Assembly: GCA_002338655.1 (NCBI GenBank)
Contig: DDIU01000023.1
Span: forward strand, 1-51,995
DNA: 51,995 nt
DNA from: Flammeovirgaceae bacterium UBA1842
GTDB taxonomy: Bacteria; Bacteroidota; Bacteroidia; Cytophagales; Cyclobacteriaceae
Direction of reading: 5' to 3'
The notes under the pieces are model-generated. The model made no database searches. It was not told the origin of the DNA and saw only the letters and a list, made by a program, of their open reading frames with translations. Of this stretch, positions 1 to 8,482 are shown piece after piece. Each line of letters begins with the position of its first letter. Positions within the stretch are counted from its first letter, which is position 1. The position numbers and the translations under genes are program-made.

Positions 1-109
1 GTGAGATTTCAAAAGCTTGACATAGCTCGGTAACAGTATACTTGTTAGTACGCCATTCACAGATAAATTCTATTTTTTGTTCCATAGTCGTTGTGTTCTT
101 CCAAGGCAT
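1..109 (-). CDS. IS481-like transposase, N-terminal fragment cut by window edge
   Basis: Reading leftward from an ATG at 109-107 gives an open frame to the window edge. It begins MPWK and continues with EQKIEFICEWR and ELCQAFEIS, which is the start of the helix-turn-helix of IS481-type DDE transposases. Family knowledge: these proteins open with MPWK and carry an N-terminal HTH followed by an rve integrase core. Only 36 codons are visible, so intactness and the catalytic residues cannot be judged. The terminus just upstream (149-190) fits an insertion sequence entering from the left. Confidence 0.75.
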   Translation of the reverse strand, partial: MPWKNTTTMEQKIEFICEWRTNKYTVTELCQAFEIS

Positions 110-148
110 AGTAATTTGTTTTTTATTACAAATTACTGCTCTTAAAAG

Positions 149-190
149 TGTAAACTATGTCCCTTTAACTCTGTAAAGCATGTCCCTTTA
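149..190. repeat. Insertion-sequence terminus: two tandem 19-bp imperfect copies
   Basis: Two 19-bp copies, TGTAAACTATGTCCCTTTA at 149-167 and TGTAAAGCATGTCCCTTTA at 172-190, differ at two positions and lie 23 bp apart. They sit upstream of the transposase start and begin with TGT, as IS481-type ends do. I infer that this is the terminal repeat with an internal second transposase-binding site. The element's outer boundary is probably at about 190-195. Confidence 0.6.
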
Positions 191-206
191 CCGTACCCCC
201 AATTGA

Positions 207-336
207 GCCTAACGGCCCGGCTATGCGTAGTGCGGGATTTCAAGGCACTTCACTGTCCGCCTGCTGTAAAGTTTATTTAATGTAATAACCTTCATATCAG
301 CACTTTCGCCCGCATTACGTATAGCCATTGTTGTGC
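207..336. repeat. Long imperfect palindrome, attC-like geometry
   Basis: GGCTATGCGTAGTGCGGG at 219-236 pairs with CCCGCATTACGTATAGCC at 309-326 (16 of 18 positions) across a 72-nt loop. An outer GCCTAAC (207-213) can pair 5 of 7 with GTTGTGC (330-336). GCCTAAC fits the integron R'' consensus RYYYAAC; GTTGTGC departs from GTTRRRY by one base. Total span is 130 nt, within the size range of long attC sites. No integrase or cassette array is visible, so integron identity is only a hypothesis. The palindrome itself is directly seen. Confidence 0.5.
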
Positions 337-364
337 GGTCGTACTTTTTTTCGGTCGTCTTTCA

Positions 365-451
365 GCGTTGGCAAAGACATACTCTTTTGCAATTTTTGGT
401 TGCAGCGTTGGCTGGTGCGAATTGCAAATGTGTATGGCTTTTAGCGTTGGC
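365..451. repeat. Left structured repeat of the defence cassette (three GCGTTGGC boxes plus hairpin)
   Basis: GCGTTGGC occurs at 365-372, 405-412 and 444-451, the last ending one base before the hsdR stop codon. Arms at 378-392 and 422-436 pair at 13 of 15 positions and flank the middle box. The two mismatches (AGA against TGT) are the same as in the right-hand copy at 8518-8579. The motif order GCGTTGGC, CTCTTTTG, GCGTTGGCT, CAAATGTG is shared with that copy in the same orientation. Confidence 0.65.
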
Positions 452-452
452 A

Positions 453-3400
453 TTATTTCGTTATTACTCTGTTTTTCTTAAAATTTTCTGCTTGTTCAAA
501 TATGTCTTTATATACTTCGTCTCTTTCTACTGGCGGATATCCGTGTTCATCTAAGAGAATTATTAGTCCAACTTTTAAAGCGGATTTAATGTCTTCTCGT
601 TTGCTCCAATCTGGATATTTGGCTTGAGAGTCCACCAAGTCTTTAACTGCTTGAGCTAAAATAATGAGTTTGTCTTCTGGATATTTGAAGTCATACTTGA
701 TACACAAATCTTTCAAAATGTCGTAGAAGGCTTTTTCTTCAAAGTCAATTCCCAATTCGTCTCCTGCTGAAAACTCTTTTTGTACTTCCCAAATTAAGTT
801 GGTCAAATGCTCCGCCATTTCTTCGTACACTTCGCTTCGTAAAACGTCATCTTCTTTCCGCTCGTTGTAGCGTTCTACCAAGGTTTGCATTTTCTTAGAG
901 AAGTCAATTCCTTTTACTTTATTAACTTTCTTAATCTCTCCAATGGCTTTAGCTAAAAGTTGTTGAAGCAGTTTTATTTTGGTGTGGGGCAACTTGATTT
1001 TGTCAATCTTTGCCAAATAGTCTTCTGAAAAAAGGTCTTGTTCGCTTTGGGTTTCATCTCCAAGTTTGAAGATTTCCTGAACTCCGTCACTTTCCAAAGC
1101 ATCTTTTATCATTTCCCGAACTCTGGCGTTCATTTGTGCCGTGTCGGGTGCACTGCCTTTGGTCAGTTTGAAAACGATTGACCTAACAGCCAAGTAAAAA
1201 TGAGTATAGTCTCTTTCTTTCTGTGTTAAATGTTCACTTCCTGCACAAATATCATAAGCGGCTTTCAATCGTTTTACCAAGCCCATAAATCGAGTTTCTA
1301 AGTCTTTGGTCAACTGAACATATTCAGCAGCCATATTCAAGGTGTTCAACTGCTCTAAAGCAGCACCACCAAAATATTTTGAGCTGTCGAACTTATGGAA
1401 CACTTTAGCCAAAAGGTCTAAATGGTTTCTCACTACAATCAGCGATTCTTGAATGTCTTCAAAGTTTTCTCTTTCGCCTTTGTTGTATTTGGCAAGAGCT
1501 ATATTCATAGCCTTTTTGATACCAATGTAATCGACAACCAAGCCTTTGTTTTTCCCTTCAAATTTTCGGTTTACTCTCGAAATGGTCTGAATTAAATTGT
1601 GTTGCTGAATGGGCTTGTCAATGTAGATGGAATCCAAAAAAGGCACATCAAAACCTGTTAGCCACATATCGACTACAATGGCAATTTTGAAATTGGATTT
1701 TTCATTTTTAAACTGTCTGTCCAATTCCTTTCGGTATTCTTTTGTGCCGAGCAAATCGTACATTTCTTTTGGGTCGTCTTTTCCTCTGGTCATTATCATT
1801 TTGATACGCTCCATTGGTTTGATTTCCCTTTTGTCTTTGTCTGTTAAAACAGCTCCTTCTTCGGCAATTCTGATTTCCGCCCATTCAGGTTTTAGGGCGA
1901 TTACATTTTTGTAAAACTCGTAGCCAATTTCACGGCTGCTACAAACAAACATTGCTTTGCCTTTTACAGTAGCACCTTCGTTTACTCTGTTTTCGTAATG
2001 GTTTACAAAGTCTTCCGCCAATTTCAATAATCGGTCAGGGTCGCCTAAAATGGCGTTCATTGTTGCCGTTGCCTTTTTGCTTTCTTCTATTTGGTATTCA
2101 TTGGCTCCTGCTTCGGCTGCTTCTTCGTAGTATTTTTCAATTTTCTCCAATTCGCTGTTGTGCAAGGCAACTTTGGCAGCTCGTCCTTCATAAACAATAC
2201 GAACCGTGATTTCATCTCGTACCGATTCTGTCATTGTGTAGGCATCAACGACTTTTCCGAATACATCCAAAGTTGCATCTATTGGTGTTCCTGTGAAGCC
2301 AACAAAGGTTGCGTTGGGTAGTGAATCGTGTAAATATTTAGCAAAACCGTAGGTTTTCTTCACACCATCTTTGGTGACTTTTACTTTTTGGTCGAGATTG
2401 GTCTGGCTTCTGTGCGCTTCATCCGAAATACAAATCACATTGGTTCTTTCGGTGAGCAGTTCGGTGTCTTCTGTAAACTTGTGAATGGTGGTCAAGAATA
2501 CACCACCGCTATTTCGGCCTTGCATTTTGCTTCTTAAATCTGCTCTGCTTTCTACACTTTCCACCGCATTGTCGCCAATGAATTGCTTGGCATTGGTAAA
2601 TTGCCCTGAAAGTTGGTCGTCTAAGTCGGTTCTGTCGGTAATGAGTACAATGGTCGGACTTTCAAAATGCGTGCTTTTCATCAACAAACGGGTGAGATAG
2701 AGCATTGTAAAACTCTTTCCGCTTCCTGTTGCTCCAAAATAAGTTCCACCTTTTCCATCACCGTCTGGTTTCTCCGCTTTTTTGATGTTCTCGTATAAAC
2801 TGCGTGCTGCGTAATACTGCGGATAGCGACAAACGATTTTTTCGTCTTTTTTGGATGAATCGGGAATGTAAATGAAGTTTTGAATAATGTCCCGCAAGCG
2901 GTTTTTATGCAACATTCCCTGAACCAACGTGAACATACTATCTATGCCGTCCACGTCTTTTGCCAAACCTGCAATTCTTCGCCAAGCGTAGTAAAACTCG
3001 TAAGGGGCAAAGAATGAACCTGCTTTGTTGTTTACGCCATCACTTATAATGCAAAAGGCATTGTATTTAAACAATTCAGGAATGTCTCTTTTGTAGCGTG
3101 TGGTCAACTGAACAAAAGCATTGTGAATGGTGGTGTTTTCCTGAATGGCTGTTTTAAATTCAAAAACCACCACAGGCAATCCATTGATGTATAAAATACC
3201 GTCTGGAATACGTCTTTCTGTGCCAACAATTTCCAATTGGTTGACAAACTTGTAAACATTGGTATCAGGTGGATATTGTTCCTCGGGTTCAGCAGCAATG
3301 ATGTCTAAATTTTCACTTTGTCGCTGACGGTCTAAACCTGCATAATCAATGAGCGAAATATGAATGTCTTTTTGGTTGGGGTCTTCTCGTTTGAGGATAA

Positions 3401-3671
3401 AACCATCTGCTAACCACTGCATTATTTTCTTGTTGCTTTCGTAAAGATCTGCCGAAGAAAGCGTTTTGAGTTGCAGAATAATGGCTTGTGCTTCTACCGC
3501 GGTGAGATTGGCATTTTGATAGCGAGTGAGCAAATAGGTTTTCAGGTCTTCTTCAATGAGTACTTCGCTTTCATCTGTTCGCACCAAACTACTGCCCACA
3601 AAATGCGGATAGCCTTCATTTCCTAAAAGCTCTATAAATGCTTGTTCCAATTTCGCTTCTGTGAATTTCAT
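453..3671 (-). CDS. hsdR: Type I restriction enzyme R subunit (HsdR)
   Basis: Motor and nuclease subunit of a type I restriction system, 1072 aa, a normal length. The N-terminal PD-(D/E)XK nuclease is visible as Asp157 and Glu171-Phe-Lys173, followed by a conserved Gln/Tyr region near 188-193. The superfamily 2 translocase follows with Walker A GATGSGKS (313-320), DEAH (417-420), FTGTP (459-463), and a motif VI of the form QTISRVNRK farther on. A helical C-terminal region would bind the methylase. It is the last gene of the leftward operon; its ATG directly abuts the stop of the preceding gene. It is intact, with no frameshift seen. ATP-dependent translocation and cleavage at unmethylated targets is inferred from the family. 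Confidence 0.95.
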   Translation of the reverse strand: MKFTEAKLEQAFIELLGNEGYPHFVGSSLVRTDESEVLIEEDLKTYLLTRYQNANLTAVEAQAIILQLKTLSSADLYESNKKIMQWLADGFILKREDPNQKDIHISLIDYAGLDRQRQSENLDIIAAEPEEQYPPDTNVYKFVNQLEIVGTERRIPDGILYINGLPVVVFEFKTAIQENTTIHNAFVQLTTRYKRDIPELFKYNAFCIISDGVNNKAGSFFAPYEFYYAWRRIAGLAKDVDGIDSMFTLVQGMLHKNRLRDIIQNFIYIPDSSKKDEKIVCRYPQYYAARSLYENIKKAEKPDGDGKGGTYFGATGSGKSFTMLYLTRLLMKSTHFESPTIVLITDRTDLDDQLSGQFTNAKQFIGDNAVESVESRADLRSKMQGRNSGGVFLTTIHKFTEDTELLTERTNVICISDEAHRSQTNLDQKVKVTKDGVKKTYGFAKYLHDSLPNATFVGFTGTPIDATLDVFGKVVDAYTMTESVRDEITVRIVYEGRAAKVALHNSELEKIEKYYEEAAEAGANEYQIEESKKATATMNAILGDPDRLLKLAEDFVNHYENRVNEGATVKGKAMFVCSSREIGYEFYKNVIALKPEWAEIRIAEEGAVLTDKDKREIKPMERIKMIMTRGKDDPKEMYDLLGTKEYRKELDRQFKNEKSNFKIAIVVDMWLTGFDVPFLDSIYIDKPIQQHNLIQTISRVNRKFEGKNKGLVVDYIGIKKAMNIALAKYNKGERENFEDIQESLIVVRNHLDLLAKVFHKFDSSKYFGGAALEQLNTLNMAAEYVQLTKDLETRFMGLVKRLKAAYDICAGSEHLTQKERDYTHFYLAVRSIVFKLTKGSAPDTAQMNARVREMIKDALESDGVQEIFKLGDETQSEQDLFSEDYLAKIDKIKLPHTKIKLLQQLLAKAIGEIKKVNKVKGIDFSKKMQTLVERYNERKEDDVLRSEVYEEMAEHLTNLIWEVQKEFSAGDELGIDFEEKAFYDILKDLCIKYDFKYPEDKLIILAQAVKDLVDSQAKYPDWSKREDIKSALKVGLIILLDEHGYPPVERDEVYKDIFEQAENFKKNRVITK

Positions 3672-4490
3672 TTAGTTATTTGTAATTACTCTAACCGAAC
3701 TTGCCACTCGGTTTTCTTCATAAATATCTGCATAGTAATATCTTTGGTCCATTGCGTATAAAACCTTTTTCAAGTCCGTTTCGGATTGAATTTTAAACGC
3801 ATCATTCTCAATATCTACACCTGCTTTTTCTTTTGCATAAGTTATTAGCAACGTTTTTTTATCTGCGTTTAATCCATTGTACTTTATGCCAATGTCGGCA
3901 ATTCGTTTTCTGTTATGAGCACCGATTGAGGTGTTTGTAATTCCATCAAGAACTATAAATTCATTGTTCACGAAAGTATCTACCTCATCTTGTGTAGCTT
4001 CTCGGTGCAGTTCTTCAATTCCGGGGAATATCAATTTCAGTTTTCCAATGGTTTTGAAATAAAGGGTATCGCTTGCAGCAATGTAAACGGCATCCGATTC
4101 CTTTCTGATTTCAATTTGATTTCTATGCTCTACAATTTGCGGTGCACCCGAATAGTCAAGAATAGTTTTGCGAGCGACAAATAGGGAAGGTGTGATTCTT
4201 TGAAAATGCTTTTGTCCATTCTGAATAATCGCTATTGCAGCAATTTTTTTGTATTCATTATTCGCAATTTGATTGAGACTTGCTGTGCTATATGCGGTAT
4301 TGCATTCATCAACGTAAAAGGCCTGCTGCGAAAAGTTGGTCAATCGAAACCATTCGTCTTCATCAAGTTTATGGCTTGGTGTAAAATCAATGGCTTCAAT
4401 AGATGCAATGTCTAAGGCAACAATGATGTCTGCTGTTTGATTCAAAATGTTTTTGTACTCACCTCGTACTTTTCCTATTAGTTCACTCAT
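3672..4490 (-). CDS. KwaB-like (DUF4868-like) putative DNA-binding protein of a Kiwa defence pair
   Basis: A 272-aa soluble protein with no signal peptide or membrane segment. By eye the second half follows the KwaB/DUF4868 pattern. A strand-rich core (DAVYIAASDTLYFK) is followed by HREATQDEVDTF, an HNRKRIADIG segment, and a C-terminal stretch with DLKKVLYAMDQRYYYADI. It lies directly downstream of the KwaA-like membrane gene (3-bp gap), which is the kwaA-kwaB order of Kiwa, and abuts hsdR. Family knowledge: KwaB partners with membrane KwaA and binds DNA during anti-phage defence. Similarity is from memory of the family and needs a profile search. The alternative is an unassigned restriction-accessory protein. 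Confidence 0.6.
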   Translation of the reverse strand: MSELIGKVRGEYKNILNQTADIIVALDIASIEAIDFTPSHKLDEDEWFRLTNFSQQAFYVDECNTAYSTASLNQIANNEYKKIAAIAIIQNGQKHFQRITPSLFVARKTILDYSGAPQIVEHRNQIEIRKESDAVYIAASDTLYFKTIGKLKLIFPGIEELHREATQDEVDTFVNNEFIVLDGITNTSIGAHNRKRIADIGIKYNGLNADKKTLLITYAKEKAGVDIENDAFKIQSETDLKKVLYAMDQRYYYADIYEENRVASSVRVITNN

Positions 4491-4493
4491 ATT

Positions 4494-5012
4494 TTAGATT
4501 TCTATAAAGGTGTAATCATTAATTCTTCTCACAGACATTGCTTCGAAAGTCTGGGGACTTTTTAATTTCTTTCTACTAATCAGCATAACTTTAACGTTTT
4601 CGCCTGTATGGACGTAATAGAAGTTATACCTAAATACCAAAAATACTGGGTTGAAATATGAAACCCGAGAAACAAAAGTGAATAGGATGGTCATTCCAAA
4701 AACCACCCAAAAAGTAATCAGTCCTTTTACGCTCAATGCCACAAAGAAGAAGGCTAAATAATTGGCCAAAAAATCATTATTGGAAGTTTCAAGCGATACC
4801 ACTTTGTGGATGGTTGACTTGGCTAAAAGTTTACAAATACCAAGTGAAATGAGTGTAAGCAAAAACGGAATTAGTACATAAACTGCATAGGTTACCCAAG
4901 CGTGATTTCCAAGCTGTGTTTCAAACGGATTCACTTCATTTTGAATGAGATAAACAATCAAAAAGAAGGAAACCGAACTGAAGGTTAGAAAAAGTCTTAG
5001 GATAAAATTCAT
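4494..5012 (-). CDS. KwaA-like membrane protein of a Kiwa defence pair
   Basis: A 172-aa protein with about four hydrophobic segments (roughly 5-24, 38-62, 83-101, 103-119) and a basic cytosolic tail. The diagnostic part is the end of the last membrane segment and the tail: an NPVFLVFRYNFYYV stretch, then VMLISRKKLK, ending RINDYTFIEI. I recognise this as the KwaA pattern (Asn-Pro, aromatic Gly/Tyr segment, LISR-x-KL). It is encoded just before the KwaB-like gene. Family knowledge: KwaA is an oligomeric inner-membrane sensor of phage infection. It is somewhat shorter than the about 200 aa I recall for characterised KwaA. Confidence 0.65.
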   Translation of the reverse strand: MNFILRLFLTFSSVSFFLIVYLIQNEVNPFETQLGNHAWVTYAVYVLIPFLLTLISLGICKLLAKSTIHKVVSLETSNNDFLANYLAFFFVALSVKGLITFWVVFGMTILFTFVSRVSYFNPVFLVFRYNFYYVHTGENVKVMLISRKKLKSPQTFEAMSVRRINDYTFIEI

Positions 5013-5017
5013 AATAC

Positions 5018-5773
5018 TTAAATTTTAATGCTTTTGGTTTCTTTAAATGTTTTGAACAAAAAGATAGCCATTGAACCTGCTAAATTGACTGCTAATTCAC
5101 TATGTCTTTCTAATGGCTTGATGCTTTTTTTGCTTTTTCCGTGAGCATCTCCAAGTTTGTTTCGCAACGCTCCTAATCCGCTAACAATACCGCTTGCTCC
5201 TCCAAGAATTTGTTTAAAGATTTGCTCCTGATGGTTTTCAGGTGCTAAGTTTAAGGATTTTGCAACTTCTCTATATAATTCTGGCAATTCAGCCGCATCA
5301 TTGTATTCAATATCTTGTTCGTCTAAAATGTGCTTTAAAATGCTTTCAATTAATGTTCTAGCTGCTGTTATCGCACCTTCGGGTTCGATTTGTTTCCGTT
5401 CAAGAGCTTTTTCCCATTGCGAATGAATATGTGCTTCATCAAAAACAATGCTTTCTTCTAATGGTGAAGTAGTTTTCTTTTCCAAATAATTTAGGATAGA
5501 GGCAAATTCACTCCATAAAAAATCTCTACGTTCTTGATAAGTGCTAAATCTTCCTTTTATAAATGTCCAAAATTGGTCAATTGTCCTTTTTGTCTTTACC
5601 CATTCTGGTAGCAACCTTTCTAAGGTTTTGTTCCCAATTAGTTTAGTCCTTACTGTGGTATATAATTGGTTATCAAAGTCGCTCCCTGTAGCCCTTGCAA
5701 CTACGCCATCTTGGAAATATTCGACAAGTTGAAATTCACTCAATTTGTTTATTTGGTCTAGTTCTTCTTTCAT
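5018..5773 (-). CDS. Abortive-infection protein with C-terminal HEPN-like (Abi_C) domain
   Basis: A 251-aa protein. The start chosen is the ATG at 5773, which shares ATGA with the hsdS stop codon; the frame stays open 19 codons further upstream, but that would lie inside hsdS. The C-terminal half contains ALRNKLGDAHG, an Arg-x6-His motif typical of HEPN ribonucleases in Abi_C (PF14355-type) proteins. The central helical part has EGAITAARTLIESILKHIL, also typical of that family. The likely role is RNA cleavage leading to dormancy when phage infection is sensed. Its position between hsdS and the Kiwa-like pair suggests it guards the restriction system or acts as an additional layer. Fusion partners or triggers cannot be told from the sequence. 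Confidence 0.75.
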   Translation of the reverse strand: MKEELDQINKLSEFQLVEYFQDGVVARATGSDFDNQLYTTVRTKLIGNKTLERLLPEWVKTKRTIDQFWTFIKGRFSTYQERRDFLWSEFASILNYLEKKTTSPLEESIVFDEAHIHSQWEKALERKQIEPEGAITAARTLIESILKHILDEQDIEYNDAAELPELYREVAKSLNLAPENHQEQIFKQILGGASGIVSGLGALRNKLGDAHGKSKKSIKPLERHSELAVNLAGSMAIFLFKTFKETKSIKI

Positions 5774-6897
5774 CTCATCACTAGTTCTTTTTCCATACTC
5801 TCCACAACCCCTCGCATCAGTACAGGGCAAAGCGGTTTGATGCTTTCCTTTAATTGCTCGTTGATGCGTTTACGGGTTTCTAAGGTATGGTAAATGGTGA
5901 CTATGGCTTCTTGTTTTTCCATGCTCGGAATGGGCAATTTGATAGCACACATATCTGCCCAATCAAACGTTTCTCTGGCACTGCCCCAAGAGTTGAAACG
6001 AGCATATCGGTCAAATTCCGTTCTTTGGAAATACAGATACAAATATTCGGGAAGTAGCTCGTCAAAGTCTTTAACTTCAAAAACTGTATAAGTGCTTGAA
6101 ACTAGTCCTGCTTCTCCGTCCAATATGGCAATTGAAATCTTCTCACCATTTCTTGATGTTACCGACACATAACCAAACTGCCTTGGTCTTACAATTTTAT
6201 ATTTAGATAAATCAAGTCTGCTTTTATTTGACTTAGTCGGGATGAAAATCTTGTTTACGCTAATTCCTAACAGATTATCAGTTTCCAAATCCCTATTCCG
6301 TTCATCTGATTGCTCAATATACTCTCCCAATCTTTTTAGCGGCTCTTTCTTAATCAAATCCTCAATGTAGGTATCGCAAATCAGCTGCAAATCTTCCAAA
6401 CTGTTTTCGTAGGTTTTTTGGTTGGTGAGCAAGCCTTTGTACAGGGCTACATATTTGCGTTGTTCGGTAATGTCGGGAATGGGGATTTCTATTTCGCAAA
6501 ATCGATCCCAATCCAAGCTGGCTCTTACGCTGCTATCACTAATAAACCAACCGTATCTGTCAGATTCAGGGCGTTGAAACCACATCATCATATATTCAGG
6601 AATCAATTCGTTTTCATCTTTGCTTTCCATGACTAAATAGGCTGGTGAGATAATCGCAGGCTCATCATCCGTGTAAAGTGAAAGGCGGATGGTTTCATCT
6701 CTGCCAACTTGCATTGCAGAATAGGCAAATTGCCCTTTTTTTATGATTTTATATTTGGACAAGTCTGTTCCCGAAACATTGGCAACAGAAGGCATAAAGT
6801 TTTTGGTAATGTTTATTCCCAAAAGATTTGAAACCGCCAAATCTTTGTTTCGGTTGTCCACCAATTGTATGTAATCGCCCAAACGCTTATAACTCAT
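5770..6897 (-). CDS. hsdS: Type I restriction specificity subunit (HsdS)
   Basis: Target-recognition subunit, 375 aa, with two target-recognition domains. The first begins RLGDYIQLVDNRNKDL near residue 5. The second begins RLGEYIEQSDERNRDL near 190. Each is followed by NLLGI, a DLSKYKI segment and a QF-x-Y stretch, then a helical spacer. The two domains are clearly homologous to each other, so the two half-sites recognised may be related. It overlaps the end of hsdM by 11 bp and shares ATGA with the downstream abortive-infection gene, which implies translational coupling. It is short for an HsdS but both halves look complete. Confidence 0.9.
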   Translation of the reverse strand: MSYKRLGDYIQLVDNRNKDLAVSNLLGINITKNFMPSVANVSGTDLSKYKIIKKGQFAYSAMQVGRDETIRLSLYTDDEPAIISPAYLVMESKDENELIPEYMMMWFQRPESDRYGWFISDSSVRASLDWDRFCEIEIPIPDITEQRKYVALYKGLLTNQKTYENSLEDLQLICDTYIEDLIKKEPLKRLGEYIEQSDERNRDLETDNLLGISVNKIFIPTKSNKSRLDLSKYKIVRPRQFGYVSVTSRNGEKISIAILDGEAGLVSSTYTVFEVKDFDELLPEYLYLYFQRTEFDRYARFNSWGSARETFDWADMCAIKLPIPSMEKQEAIVTIYHTLETRKRINEQLKESIKPLCPVLMRGVVESMEKELVMR

Positions 6898-8455
6898 AAC
6901 CCAATGTTTTAAAAGCGTTAATCAATTGTGCTTGCGAGTCTTTTTCTTCTTTGAGAAGGGTTTTGAAATCTTGCTGTATGCGTTTCATTTCCGTGTCAAA
7001 ATCAATGCCGCTGTCTTTGTCTACAAACTCAATGTATTTGCTCGGCACCAATGAAAAATCGTTGGCTTTCAGGTCTTCAAAACTGGCAGATTTGCAATAC
7101 TCGGGTATGTCTTTGTAGGTGCTTTCATAGCCCACTTGTTGCCAATTGTGGTAGTTTAGGGCTACTTGCTGTATGTCGTCTTCGGTGAGTTCAATATATT
7201 TTTTCTCATACTCGCTTCCCCAACGCCTCAAATCCATAAACAGGATTTCGCCTGTGCGGTCTCGGTAGTTTTTAGGTTTTTCCTTGGTGTAATCCGTGCG
7301 TTGCTTTTTGTTCTTGTTCAAAATCCAAAGTGTTACGCTAATGTCAGTCGTATAAAAGGTGTTTCGTGGAATGATGATAATGGCTTCCACCAAATCATTT
7401 TCAATCAACTTTCTACGGATTTTGTATTCTTCGCCACCGCCCGAAAGTGCACCATTGGCAAGAATGAAACCTGCTACGCCATTTTCAGAAAGTTTGCTCA
7501 CCATATTCAAAATCCAACCGTAGTTGGCGTTGCTTTTGGGTGGCACTTCATAGCCCATCCAACGTGGGTCGTCCAAGAGTTCGTTTTCGCCCCGCCAATC
7601 TTTCAGGTTAAATGGCGGATTTGCCATAATGTAATCGGCTTTCAGGTCTTTGTGCTGGTCGTTGGAAAAAGTGTCTGCGTGTTTGTCGCCAAGGTTGGCA
7701 GCAATACCACGGATTGCCAAATTCATTTTCGCCAATTTGTATGTCGTTGGCGTGTTTTCCTGTCCGTAAATGGAAACTTCCTTTTTGCTTCCCTGGTGGG
7801 CTTCAATAAACTTGATAGACTGCACAAACATTCCGCCTGTTCCACAGCAAGGGTCATAGATGATGCCTTTGTATGGCTCTATCAATTCCGCCATCAAGTT
7901 CACAATGGTTTTGGGCGTGTAAAATTCGCCTTTGCCTTTTCCGCTACTTTCTTTCAGGGCAAACTTGCCCAAGAAATATTCATACACCCGTCCAATCACA
8001 TCTTGTCCGTTGTCTTTGAGTGTGTCAATATCGTTGATGGTGTCGAGTAGGGAGGCGAGCTTGGTTTTGTCCAATGCCAAACGTGAAAAGTAATTATCAG
8101 GCAGCGCCCCTTTTAAAGCAGGGTTGTTTTTCTCAATGGTGTTGAGTGCCGTGTCAATTTTTAGGGAAATGTCGTTTTGCTTGGCATTTTTGATGATGTA
8201 GCTCCACCGTGAAATTTCTTCTAAGTAGAACACATTTTTCATAGCGTAGAAATCTTTCATTTCCACGTATTTTTCTTTGCCTTCGGCAATCAGTTCTTTT
8301 CTACGTTGTTCAAATTTGTCGCTGGCGAATTTCAGGAAAATCAGTCCGAGTACTACGTGTTTGTATTCGGCAGGTTCTATTGAACCTCTCAACTTGTCGC
8401 AAGCTTGCCACAAGGTTTCTTCAATCGCTTTTTCCTTTACTTTCTGTTTGGCCAT
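6887..8455 (-). CDS. hsdM: Type I DNA adenine methyltransferase subunit (HsdM)
   Basis: Modification subunit, 522 aa. It has the N-terminal HsdM helical bundle (LWQACDKLRGSIEPAEYKHVVLGLIFLK is its typical opening, split here as LWQACDKLRG and YKHVVLGL). This is followed by the SAM-binding motif DPCCGTGGMF and the N6-adenine catalytic motif NPPF. A GEFYTPK segment just before the methylase core is also typical. It is the first gene of the operon and reads leftward from 8455. With HsdS it makes an N6-adenine methylase, and with HsdR the restriction complex. No disruption is visible. Confidence 0.95.
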   Translation of the reverse strand: MAKQKVKEKAIEETLWQACDKLRGSIEPAEYKHVVLGLIFLKFASDKFEQRRKELIAEGKEKYVEMKDFYAMKNVFYLEEISRWSYIIKNAKQNDISLKIDTALNTIEKNNPALKGALPDNYFSRLALDKTKLASLLDTINDIDTLKDNGQDVIGRVYEYFLGKFALKESSGKGKGEFYTPKTIVNLMAELIEPYKGIIYDPCCGTGGMFVQSIKFIEAHQGSKKEVSIYGQENTPTTYKLAKMNLAIRGIAANLGDKHADTFSNDQHKDLKADYIMANPPFNLKDWRGENELLDDPRWMGYEVPPKSNANYGWILNMVSKLSENGVAGFILANGALSGGGEEYKIRRKLIENDLVEAIIIIPRNTFYTTDISVTLWILNKNKKQRTDYTKEKPKNYRDRTGEILFMDLRRWGSEYEKKYIELTEDDIQQVALNYHNWQQVGYESTYKDIPEYCKSASFEDLKANDFSLVPSKYIEFVDKDSGIDFDTEMKRIQQDFKTLLKEEKDSQAQLINAFKTLGYEL

Positions 8456-8482
8456 TTATGTTTAATTTCTTTATATCGTTTT

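Noticed and set aside
333..554. Small plus-strand frame over the left repeat and hsdR end
   Set aside because: It overlaps the structured repeat and antisense hsdR, with no recognisable motif.
5774..5830. Longer start for the abortive-infection protein
   Set aside because: It would lie wholly inside hsdS; the ATGA overlap at 5770-5773 is the usual operon junction.
7166..8050. Long open frame on the plus strand inside hsdM (294 codons)
   Set aside because: It is fully antisense to a well-supported hsdM, has no family motif and has an unlikely composition; it is a shadow of codon bias.
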